This document shows positions 1 through 5,386 of a stretch of DNA of 5,386 nt, piece after piece. The DNA comes from Pseudomonadota bacterium (GTDB lineage: Bacteria; Pseudomonadota; Alphaproteobacteria; Rhizobiales; Hyphomicrobiaceae): contig JAEYPL010000042.1 in the NCBI GenBank assembly GCA_023410905.1, positions 1-5,386 of the forward strand, in the 5' to 3' direction. The notes under the pieces were generated by a model. That model did not search any database. It was not told the DNA's origin and worked only from the letters and a program-made list of their open reading frames with translations. The translations under genes and the position numbers were made by a program. The number at the start of each line of letters is the position of its first letter. The stretch's first letter is position 1.

Positions 1-32
1 CGAGGAAGCGGGCCACTAGGGAGACCAAGCCT

Positions 33-794
33 GTGCAGGGTTCCGCGCCGCGCCGAAACGCGACGGGGGAGGCGCTTTACCTCCGAGTGGTCCAGACGCT
101 GAAGGATGAGATTGTCGGCGGCGTGCATCCGGTCGGATCGCAGCTTCCCACCGAGGAGGAGCTCTGCTCGCGCTTCGCCGTGAGCCGCTACACGGTGCGC
201 GAAGCATTGCGGCGACTGCGCGAGGATCGTCTCGTGTCGTCACGGCAGGGCTCCGGCACCACGGTCATTCCGTGTGATCCTGCCGGCTCCGATATCCATC
301 AGGTGACTTCGATCAGCGATCTGGTCACGTTCGCCGTAGGTCTCCGATTCGATATCAGGTCGACGGAAACCATAACAGCCAGTGCCAAGCTCGCCGGTCG
401 GATCGGTGGCGCTGCCGGCGACCGCTGGCTCGTCGTTCGTGGGTATCGGCAGTCGGATCAGAACCCGCTGCCAACTTGCTGGGCTGAAGTTTTCGTCAAC
501 GGCGATTTTGCTGCAGTCGGACGTCTGCTTCAGCGGAACCGCGGTCCAATCTTCCAACTCATCGAGGACCTGTTCGGTCAACGCATTGCCGAGGTGCAGC
601 AGGAAATCTCGGCAACGGCCGTTCCCACGGCGGTGGCAGCGGGCCTGGGCGTAGAGCCACAGGCTATGGCACTGGAGGTCCACCGGACCTATCGCCTCGC
701 TTCAGGCAAGATCGCGCTTGTCGCCATCAACATCCATCCAGCCGAGAGATTCCGGCACTCGATGACCATGCGACGCTTGAAGAGCGAGCGCTAA
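33..794 (+). CDS. GntR-family transcriptional regulator, HutC/UTRA subfamily
   Basis: A 253-residue cytoplasmic DNA-binding regulator. Residues about 14-78 form the GntR winged helix-turn-helix, including LPTEEELCSRFAVSRYTVRE (38-57), then a wing ending RQGSGTTV. Residues about 95-245 look like a UTRA effector-binding domain; the end pattern LEVHRTY...GKIALVAINIHPAERF is typical of it. The length is normal for the HutC subfamily, whose members bind a small metabolite and release DNA. The effector cannot be read from the sequence. The start is GTG, chosen for AGGGAG (18-23) nine bases upstream; the frame stays open to the window edge, so an earlier start cannot be excluded. The next gene on the same strand is a sensor kinase, with 198 bp between and no clear terminator. 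A HutC-like palindrome lies just after the stop, which suggests local control. The family call is firm; the target is inferred. Confidence 0.93.
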   Translation: MQGSAPRRNATGEALYLRVVQTLKDEIVGGVHPVGSQLPTEEELCSRFAVSRYTVREALRRLREDRLVSSRQGSGTTVIPCDPAGSDIHQVTSISDLVTFAVGLRFDIRSTETITASAKLAGRIGGAAGDRWLVVRGYRQSDQNPLPTCWAEVFVNGDFAAVGRLLQRNRGPIFQLIEDLFGQRIAEVQQEISATAVPTAVAAGLGVEPQAMALEVHRTYRLASGKIALVAINIHPAERFRHSMTMRRLKSER

Positions 795-800
795 GCTGAT

Positions 801-808
801 GTCTAGAC
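801..808. promoter_or_regulatory. Candidate HutC-type GntR operator (GTCTAGAC)
   Basis: GTCTAGAC is a perfect 8-bp palindrome six bases after the gntR stop codon. It fits the GT-N-TA-N-AC pattern reported for operators of HutC-subfamily GntR regulators, the subfamily of the protein encoded just upstream. The symmetry does not extend beyond eight bases, and a six-base-specified pattern has a chance of a few percent to appear in a 200-bp gap. It is a candidate site only. Confidence 0.4.
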
Positions 809-955
809 TGCATCCGTAACTCTCATCGTTAACTCTTCTCCAGCTTCGGACTACGGATTTTCCCCCGGCGACCTCAGTATTTCCCCTGATGTCCGGCCGC
901 TTGCCCGGCTGTACGGTGCTCCGGCGTGAAGGGTATCGGGTCCGCAGACCACCCC

Positions 956-974
956 AATCGAGACGTGTTCGATT
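956..974. repeat. Inverted repeat before the kinase ribosome binding site
   Basis: AATCGA (956-961) and TCGATT (969-974) are perfect inverted repeats around a 7-base centre, GACGTGT. The repeat ends four bases before the strong Shine-Dalgarno stretch GGGAGGGGG (979-987) of the kinase gene. It could be an operator or an mRNA hairpin affecting kinase translation. It has no U-tract after it, so a terminator is unlikely. Confidence 0.3.
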
Positions 975-992
975 AGACGGGAGGGGGATCGC

Positions 993-3900
993 ATGCATCA
1001 AAAGCCCGCGCTCGGGGGGGACGACAGTGTCTCCGCGCGACATGTCGCTTTGCTCCCACAGCTTGCTCCCATCGCTCTCTGTGTGGCCGTCGGGATTTGT
1101 TACTTCGTCGCTGCTCGCCTAAGCCTTTACCTGCTTACACCCGCCGACGGCGTTGCGGTGTTCTGGCCGGCAGCCGGTATCGCATCAGGCGTGCTGATCG
1201 CATTTGGATTTAAATTGAGATTGCCGGTTGCTGCCTGCGTGATGGCCGCAACGGTCGCAGCCAACCTCGAGGGCGATCGCAATCTGGCAAGCGCCATGGT
1301 GTTTGCATTCGCCAACGCTGGCGAAGCGCTGCTGACGGCGTGGCTGGTCAGACGGCGTTTCGGGACTGATTTCGGCTTCGAAAGCGTTCAGCAAGTGCTG
1401 GCTTTCTTTGCGGCCGCCGTCGTCGCCGCAGCTGCCGCGGGAGTCGTCGGAACAGCAGGTATCGCTGTCTTCCACAACCCTGAGGCGCCAATCCTGACCG
1501 TTTGGATCAACTGGTTTGCCTCAGATGCGTTGGGGAGTGTTGCGGTAGCGCCGCTGATCGTGGGCGTCGTCCGTATGTTCCGCAGGCCGTTGGCAGTGGG
1601 CGAGTCTTTTGAGGGGACGCTGGCACTGGTGGTACTCACAGTAGTCAGCATCATTACACTTAGCACTTCGTCAGACCATTGGTTCGCCATCGCGCCCTTG
1701 GGCTTCATTCTGCCGCTGCTGCTTTGGCTGGCTGCGCGCAGTCGACCGCTGTTTGCTGCGATGGGCGTGTTTATCATCGCCCTCGTCATCGTTTGGACCA
1801 CCACGTTCGGTATCGGCCGTTTGGGAGATCCGGGTATACCTGCTCTCGATCGTGTCAACGCTGCTCGCGCCGTCTTGCTTGTCATATCTCTATGCGGTCT
1901 CGTGCTTGCCGCACTGTTTGAGGAGAGACGCCGCAACGAGGCAGCGCTCGCGGAGAGCAACGAGCGGCTGCGATTGGCAGTCGATGGTGCCGAGCTTGGC
2001 ATATGGCGGCTCGACCTTGCCTCTGGCCGGTTCGAGAATGACGCGCGGGATCAGAAGATCCACGGGCATGACATAGCGGCGCCCCCCGAGACACTCGAAG
2101 CAGCTCGGGCTTTTATCCATCCTGAAGATCTGGTGAGTATCGACGCCGGCTTCCGAGCCGCGGGGCGTGCGCGCAGCAGCTACAATGTCGAATACCGGCT
2201 GGCACCGACCGCCGGCTCGACGCTGGAGCGGTGGGTGGCACTCGAAGGCACTGTCCGGCGTGGTGCCAATGGCCGGCCCGTGCAATTGCTTGGTGTGACG
2301 TGCGATATCACAAAGCGCAAGCAACTCGAATGCGAGCTTGAGAGGAAGGGGCGCAAACTCCAGGGGCTGCTCGAGGCATTGCCCGCTGCTGTCTACGTGA
2401 CGAACGCGGAGGGATGCGTCACCTACTGCAATCAAGCCGCGATCGAGCTTTGGGGGACAGCGCCGAAAATCGGCAAGGACAAGTGGTGCGATCTCGCTGC
2501 CTTCTACCATCGCGATGGCAGGCCGATTCCCCCAACGGAGTGCCCGACGGAAATTGCACTAAAGCAGGGACGTGCGGTGCAAAGCCAGGAGGCCATCCTA
2601 GAGCGGCGGGACGGCACACGCGTTCCCATATTGCCATGCCCTACTCCCCTGTACGATGCGGGCGGCGCCGTCGTTGGCGTGGTGAACATGACGCTCGACA
2701 TCAGTGAGCGTAAAAATGCCGAGCTGGCTTTGGCGGAGCGCAATATGCAGCTCGACCTCGCCGGCAAGGTGGCGCTCGTCGGCACTTTTGCCTTCGATGT
2801 CATTCCAGGGAGGATGAAGTTCTCGCCTGGCTACGCAGCTATTCACGGCTTGCCCGAAGGCACCGAGGAATGCAGTAGAGCCGACTGGCGCGCCAGAGTT
2901 CACCCTGACGATCTCTCTCGCCTCGAGTCCCGCTTTGCGCAAACGATTGCCGCTCGGCGGACCGATCACTTCTGCGACTACCGTATTGTCCGGCCGGACG
3001 GCGACGTCCGCTGGATCGAGTCACGCAGCTTGGTGTCGTACGATGGCGATGGCCCACGGCTCGTCGGTGCCAACATCGATGTCACGGCTCGCAAAAGCGT
3101 GGAACGGGCTCTAGGCGAGCGCAATATGCAACTATCTCTTGCAGGAAAAGCCGCTGGTGTCGGCAGCTACGCCTATGATGTTGATTCCGATCTCATGCAG
3201 ATTACCGAGGGCTATGCCGCCCTTCACGATTTGCCCGAAGGGACGACGGAGACCACGCGCAGTGCATGGTTGAGCCGAACCCACCCCGCAGACCGGGGTT
3301 GGATCGTAGACCTGAGAGCGGAGGCCTTCCGCGAACGTAGAGAAGAGTACGGCATTGAGTATCGTATCATTCGCCCGGGGGGAGAGGTGCGTTGGATCGA
3401 ATCGCGTAGCTTTATATCGTACGATGATGAGGATCGGCCGCAGCGGGTGATTGGTCTCAATATCGATGTTACCGAGCGTCGGCGCGCGGAAATGCATCAG
3501 CGGGTTCTGATTGCCGAGCTCGATCATCGGGTCAAGAATGTGCTCGCCACCGTCGCAGCGGTTGCCGCAAGCACCCTCGAGACCAGCAGTTCGATGCAGC
3601 ACTTCGTTGCTGCGCTCGACGCACGTATCCGGGCGATTGCGTCAACACACGAGCTGCTGAGCACGCGACGATGGCAAGGATTGCCGCTGGACGAACTGCT
3701 CAGGCGTCAGCTCGCACCTTATTCCGCGCGCGACAACACGCGCGTCAGTGGGCCCGACGTTCTCTTGATGGCAGAGGCAGGCCAGGCAGTGGCAATGGTC
3801 ATCCACGAACTGGTCACGAACGCGGTCAAGTATGGCGCGCTATCCACGCACAAGGGTCGGGTATCGGTTCAATGGCGCTGGCCGCACTACGGCACCACGC

Positions 3901-4220
3901 GCGATCGTCTCATCATAGACTGGCAGGAGGCCGACGGCCCTGCCGTCAAAGCACCAAGCAAAATTGGTTATGGAACAAGCGTCATCAATGACCTGATCCC
4001 CTATGAGCTTGGCGGTAAGGTGGACTTTGACTATTCACGTACAGGCGTGCGCTGCCGATTGGAGATCCCGGCCAAATGGATGATCAATGCCCGCCAACCA
4101 GCCGCAAGTTCGAAATGGGTAGGTTCAGCACCGCAAAATGGCCGGGACACTCTATTGGTCGGCGATCACACCGTTAGCGCAGAAAAGCTAAAGCTGGTCG
4201 CCGTGAACGAGGGCTCGTAG
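993..4220 (+). CDS. MASE1-PAS(x4) HWE-family sensor histidine kinase
   Basis: A 1075-residue inner-membrane sensor kinase. Residues about 20-308 are a MASE1 domain with some eight to ten hydrophobic segments and the motif FWPAAGIASG (57-66). A short charged linker (309-325) leads to four PAS/PAC units: about 321-446, 448-580, 582-708 and 709-835, the last three ending DIS/DVT plus E/A-RK/RR. The kinase core follows: H-box AELDHRVKN with phospho-acceptor His845, N-box HELVTNA with His938 and Asn943, the W-x-E signature WQE at 977-979, and GYGT (992-995) with ELGG (1005-1008). His in the N-box plus W-x-E defines the HWE family, common in Rhizobiales. About 45 residues after 1030 match no domain I know. 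The ATG start has GGGAGGGGG five bases upstream. A run of seven G (1014-1020) lies in codons 8-10. The receiver gene follows after two bases and is the likely phosphotransfer partner. The signal is unknown. Confidence 0.95.
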   Translation: MHQKPALGGDDSVSARHVALLPQLAPIALCVAVGICYFVAARLSLYLLTPADGVAVFWPAAGIASGVLIAFGFKLRLPVAACVMAATVAANLEGDRNLASAMVFAFANAGEALLTAWLVRRRFGTDFGFESVQQVLAFFAAAVVAAAAAGVVGTAGIAVFHNPEAPILTVWINWFASDALGSVAVAPLIVGVVRMFRRPLAVGESFEGTLALVVLTVVSIITLSTSSDHWFAIAPLGFILPLLLWLAARSRPLFAAMGVFIIALVIVWTTTFGIGRLGDPGIPALDRVNAARAVLLVISLCGLVLAALFEERRRNEAALAESNERLRLAVDGAELGIWRLDLASGRFENDARDQKIHGHDIAAPPETLEAARAFIHPEDLVSIDAGFRAAGRARSSYNVEYRLAPTAGSTLERWVALEGTVRRGANGRPVQLLGVTCDITKRKQLECELERKGRKLQGLLEALPAAVYVTNAEGCVTYCNQAAIELWGTAPKIGKDKWCDLAAFYHRDGRPIPPTECPTEIALKQGRAVQSQEAILERRDGTRVPILPCPTPLYDAGGAVVGVVNMTLDISERKNAELALAERNMQLDLAGKVALVGTFAFDVIPGRMKFSPGYAAIHGLPEGTEECSRADWRARVHPDDLSRLESRFAQTIAARRTDHFCDYRIVRPDGDVRWIESRSLVSYDGDGPRLVGANIDVTARKSVERALGERNMQLSLAGKAAGVGSYAYDVDSDLMQITEGYAALHDLPEGTTETTRSAWLSRTHPADRGWIVDLRAEAFRERREEYGIEYRIIRPGGEVRWIESRSFISYDDEDRPQRVIGLNIDVTERRRAEMHQRVLIAELDHRVKNVLATVAAVAASTLETSSSMQHFVAALDARIRAIASTHELLSTRRWQGLPLDELLRRQLAPYSARDNTRVSGPDVLLMAEAGQAVAMVIHELVTNAVKYGALSTHKGRVSVQWRWPHYGTTRDRLIIDWQEADGPAVKAPSKIGYGTSVINDLIPYELGGKVDFDYSRTGVRCRLEIPAKWMINARQPAASSKWVGSAPQNGRDTLLVGDHTVSAEKLKLVAVNEGS
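2736..3497 (+). repeat. Tandem duplication of a 127-residue PAS/PAC unit inside the kinase
   Basis: Residues 582-708 and 709-835 of the kinase align end to end with a 127-residue period. Shared blocks include ERNMQL, LAGK, GYAA, LPEGT, RWIESRS and NIDVT, roughly 40-50% identical by eye. At the DNA level GAGCGCAATATGCA is exact at 2736-2749 and 3117-3130, 381 bases apart. The rest has diverged, so the duplication is old. Both copies have the PAS_3-like fold pattern (HPDD or HPAD, then a YRI(V/I)RP strand). Confidence 0.85.
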
Positions 4221-4222
4221 TC

Positions 4223-4621
4223 ATGTCGATAATGAAGCCGGATCCCACGTTCGACTCTAGCGTCCTTATGGGCGTACCCATTCTTGTCGTCGAGGATGCA
4301 TGGCATGTCGCCGAAGCCATGAAGCGCGTGCTCGAGCAGCTCGGGATGAATGTATTAGGCCCGACTGCGACATCGAAAGAGGCAAGGCTTCTTCTCATGA
4401 GCCAACGGCCCGTAGCCGCCCTGGTCGATGTCAACTTGAAAGGTGAGATGGCATGGGATCTCATCGACGAGCTGTGCGAGCAGGGTATCCAAGTCGTTGT
4501 CATCTCCGGGTATGTGCAGCCAGACGATGCAATAGGCAGGCCGATAGTCTACTTGCAGAAGCCCTTCGCCGAAGCTGAACTCATGGCGGCTCTCCATGCA
4601 GTCATCGGCAAGAGCAGATGA
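4223..4621 (+). CDS. Single-domain response regulator (receiver protein)
   Basis: A 132-residue stand-alone receiver with no DNA-binding or enzyme domain. The acidic pocket is Glu24-Asp25 (LVVED), the phospho-acceptor is Asp69 (ALVDVNL), Ser95 sits in VVVISGY at the switch position usually held by Thr or Ser, and Lys113 is in LQKPF. All catalytic residues are present, so it should be phosphorylated. ATG 4223 begins two bases after the kinase stop; CGAGGG (4208-4213) lies nine bases upstream within the kinase end, so translation is probably coupled. Met16 is a possible later start, but the longer form has the better ribosome site. The wording (VVED, GPTAT, ALVDVNL, LQKPF) resembles receivers paired with HWE kinases in alphaproteobacteria. 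With no output domain it likely acts by binding a partner or as a phosphate sink; which one is unknown. Confidence 0.93.
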   Translation: MSIMKPDPTFDSSVLMGVPILVVEDAWHVAEAMKRVLEQLGMNVLGPTATSKEARLLLMSQRPVAALVDVNLKGEMAWDLIDELCEQGIQVVVISGYVQPDDAIGRPIVYLQKPFAEAELMAALHAVIGKSR

Positions 4622-4652
4622 ACCGACCACCCCAAGGATTTGGTGATCGGTT
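4621..4652 (+). terminator. Candidate terminator of the kinase-receiver operon
   Basis: AACCGA (4621-4626) pairs perfectly with TCGGTT (4647-4652). After one mismatch, CACC (4628-4631) pairs with GGTG (4642-4645), leaving a 10-base loop. The stem starts on the last base of the receiver's stop codon and is followed by TTCTCTG, a poor U-tract. Convergent genes meet here, so it may act on both strands. Confidence 0.5.
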
Positions 4653-4669
4653 CTCTGCGTCTGCATACT

Positions 4670-4684
4670 TCGGATAAAATCCGA
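4670..4684 (-). terminator. Small hairpin just after the metE remnant
   Basis: TCGGAT (4670-4675) and ATCCGA (4679-4684) form a perfect 6-bp stem with a 3-base loop. On the minus strand it begins one base after the metE stop codon (4686-4688). No T-run follows on that strand, so it may be a weak terminator or a 3'-end stabilising hairpin left from the intact gene. Confidence 0.35.
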
Positions 4685-4685
4685 G

Positions 4686-4991
4686 CTAGGCACCTTCGCG
4701 CATCTGTTTGGCCGCGGCGACCATGTTCTCGAGCGCCGGCTTCACCTCTTCCCAGCGTCGTGTCTTCAGTCCGCAGTCGGGATTGACCCAGATCTGATCC
4801 GGCGCCAAGCGCTCCTTGGCCTTCTTCAGCAGCGCGGTCATATCACCAGCGGCAGGGCATCGCGGCGAGTGGATGTCGTAGACGCCCGGTCCGATCTCGT
4901 TCGGGTACTTGAAGTCGGAGAAGCTTTCCAGAAGCTCCATGTCCGATCGTGATGTCTCGATGGAGATCACATCCGCATCAAGCGCCGCGAT
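4686..4991 (-). pseudogene. metE: C-terminal remnant of B12-independent methionine synthase MetE
   Basis: About 101 codons, from IAALDADVISIETSRSDMEL to the stop, match the very end of MetE, which makes methionine from homocysteine and methyltetrahydrofolate without cobalamin. The intact enzyme has roughly 755-785 residues, so only its last eighth is here. The motifs YPNEIGPGVYDIHSP and WVNPDCGLKTR are present. They carry the His equivalent to E. coli His707 and the last zinc ligand, equivalent to Cys726; the other zinc ligands (His641, Cys643, Glu665) and the whole N-terminal half are missing, so activity is not possible. Arg replaces the usual Gly after LKTR, perhaps drift. Homology stops upstream at about 4991, where the sequence becomes the start of a ribonucleotide reductase gene in another frame. 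A GTG at 4968-4970 could serve as a start for 94 residues. Confidence 0.9.
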
Positions 4992-5188
4992 GCCGCCGCA
5001 CGTCCGCCCTCAACGGCAAGAAAAGCCTTGGTCAGCGCTATGGTGATCTTGCTCGCATCGAACGGCGTCACCGTCCCGTTGCGACGAATGACCTGGTAAG
5101 CCGGCGCCGCTTTGGCCACCGTGCGTGAAGGTGGAGCGCTGCGGCCTGAGCCGACATCGGAAGATTTTGCTTCGAGAGAGTAGGACAC
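4967..5188 (-). pseudogene. N-terminal fragment of ribonucleotide reductase alpha subunit (ATP-cone), fused out of frame to metE
   Basis: The open frame from GTG 5188 encodes 73 residues. YQVIRRNGTVTPFDASKI and the following ALTKAFLAVEGGRAAASRR match the N-terminal ATP-cone, the allosteric nucleotide-binding module, of class I ribonucleotide reductase alpha (NrdA-like) as found in Bradyrhizobium relatives. About 69 residues are reductase-like; the last four (LMRM) come from out-of-frame metE sequence, and the frame stops at TGA 4967-4969. The catalytic barrel, with its active-site cysteines, is absent, so no reductase activity is possible. GTG 5188 was chosen because GGGG (5196-5199) lies seven bases upstream. 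Class II reductases and NrdR also carry ATP-cones; the B12 riboswitch upstream favours a B12-independent class I enzyme. The reductase call is strong, the class less so. Confidence 0.8.
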
Positions 5189-5195
5189 CGCTAGA

Positions 5196-5212
5196 CCCCA
5201 TTTGATTTGGGG
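5196..5212 (-). promoter_or_regulatory. Hairpin that may mask the ribosome binding site of the nrd fragment
   Basis: On the minus strand CCCCA and TGGGG pair perfectly (5 bp) around the loop AATCAAA. The 3' arm contains GGGG (5196-5199), the only Shine-Dalgarno-like stretch before GTG 5188, at seven bases' spacing. With a cobalamin riboswitch just upstream, this fits a translation-control expression platform in which the ligand-bound form hides the ribosome site. The role is inferred from position and pairing. Confidence 0.45.
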
Positions 5213-5242
5213 GCATGGGCCGAGAGGGCGCGAGCGGATACG

Positions 5243-5258
5243 GCGCGAATGATCGCGC
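5243..5258 (-). other. GC-rich hairpin in the riboswitch-to-gene leader
   Basis: GCGCGA and TCGCGC form a perfect 6-bp stem with a 4-base loop in the untranslated leader. No T-run follows on the minus strand, so an intrinsic terminator is unlikely. It may be part of the riboswitch expression platform, but nothing else supports a specific role. Confidence 0.25.
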
Positions 5259-5310
5259 AAGACAAGCCTGCCAGCGACCACCGGGACACCCCGCCCGAGG
5301 ACGTTGCTTT

Positions 5311-5386
5311 TGCTGTCGGGGCAGGTCTCCGGACTTGTGGGTCGCTGCGCTTTTCCGACCTTCCCAGGACCGTGCGATCCCAGTGG
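5311..5386 (-). ncRNA. Cobalamin (B12) riboswitch, 3' part, cut by the window edge
   Basis: Read on the minus strand, the sequence has the ordered signature of the B12 riboswitch core: CCACTG (5381-5386), then TGGGAAGG (5359-5366), then CGACCC, then the B12 box AGTCCGGAGACCTGCC (5320-5335). The box differs from the usual AGnCAGGAGACCTGCC at one base. The 5' half of the aptamer lies beyond the window. The element binds adenosylcobalamin or a related cobalamin and lowers expression of the gene downstream. Its 3' end is about 130 bases before the nrd start. Such switches commonly control B12-independent enzymes that duplicate a B12-dependent one, such as class I reductase and MetE; fragments of both follow here. 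Confidence 0.9.

Noticed and set aside
240..683. 147-codon open frame on the minus strand within gntR
   Set aside because: It is covered by the UTRA and wing coding of gntR, and its translation has no recognisable domain.
817..836. Direct repeat TAACTCT (817-823 and 830-836) with 13-base spacing
   Set aside because: Two short copies in one gap are too weak to call an activator site; the pair is probably chance.
795..992. Promoter search in the gntR-kinase gap (sigma-70, EcfG-type, sigma-54)
   Set aside because: No pair of boxes with acceptable spacing stood out by eye, so no promoter is called, though one is likely there.
1388..2002. 204-codon open frame on the minus strand
   Set aside because: It lies wholly opposite the MASE1 part of the kinase, is rich in Ser/Thr/Ala/Arg without domain character, and is the usual mirror frame of a GC-rich gene.
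1890..2510. 206-codon open frame on the minus strand
   Set aside because: It is antisense to PAS1 and PAS2 of the kinase, which have clear homology on the plus strand. I see no motif or good ribosome site in it.
5010..5216. 68-codon minus-strand frame overlapping the nrd fragment
   Set aside because: It is a shifted frame of the ribonucleotide reductase N-terminus, whose homology is in the other frame.
1..5386. Search for CRISPR repeats, tRNA or rRNA genes, insertion sequence ends and phage genes
   Set aside because: No spaced direct repeats, clover-leaf sequence, transposase or long terminal inverted repeats were seen; the nrd/metE join carries no mobile-element end.

Overview
The window looks like a chromosomal segment of a GC-rich alphaproteobacterium, most likely of the Bradyrhizobium/Rhodopseudomonas type (Hyphomicrobiales). 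This is an inference from three things: an HWE-family histidine kinase with its single-domain receiver, the wording of the MetE and ribonucleotide reductase fragments, and the base composition. No search could be run.

Left part, plus strand: a GntR regulator of the HutC/UTRA type (33-794) is followed by a 198-bp intergenic stretch (795-992). That stretch holds a perfect 8-bp palindrome, GTCTAGAC, which fits the operator pattern reported for HutC-type regulators, and a 6+6 inverted repeat just before the next ribosome binding site. I see no convincing terminator after gntR and no clear sigma-70 or EcfG promoter.

Centre, plus strand: a 1075-residue membrane sensor kinase (993-4220) has a MASE1 membrane domain, four PAS domains (the last two a tandem duplication) and an HWE kinase core. 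Two bases after its stop comes a stand-alone receiver protein of 132 residues (4223-4621). The pair reads as one two-component operon: a signal sensed by the membrane/PAS part leads to phosphorylation of His845 and transfer to Asp69 of the receiver. The receiver has no output domain, so it probably acts by protein contact or as a phosphate sink. A hairpin overlapping the receiver's stop codon is the likely operon end.

Right part, minus strand: this is a wreck with an interesting history. Reading leftward from the window edge there is the 3' half of a cobalamin (B12) riboswitch, a possible ribosome-binding-site-masking hairpin, about 69 codons of the N-terminus (ATP-cone) of a ribonucleotide reductase alpha subunit, and then, out of frame, the last ~101 codons of metE (B12-independent methionine synthase). 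The join falls in a roughly 10-base stretch that fits both genes, as expected of a deletion or other illegitimate recombination. Both parent genes belong to the classic set of B12-independent enzymes switched off by B12 riboswitches, so a riboswitch leader now appears to drive a broken chimera.

I found no CRISPR array, tRNA, rRNA, insertion sequence or phage gene. The most notable items are the riboswitch-led nrd/metE chimera and the HutC-like palindrome between the regulator and the kinase.
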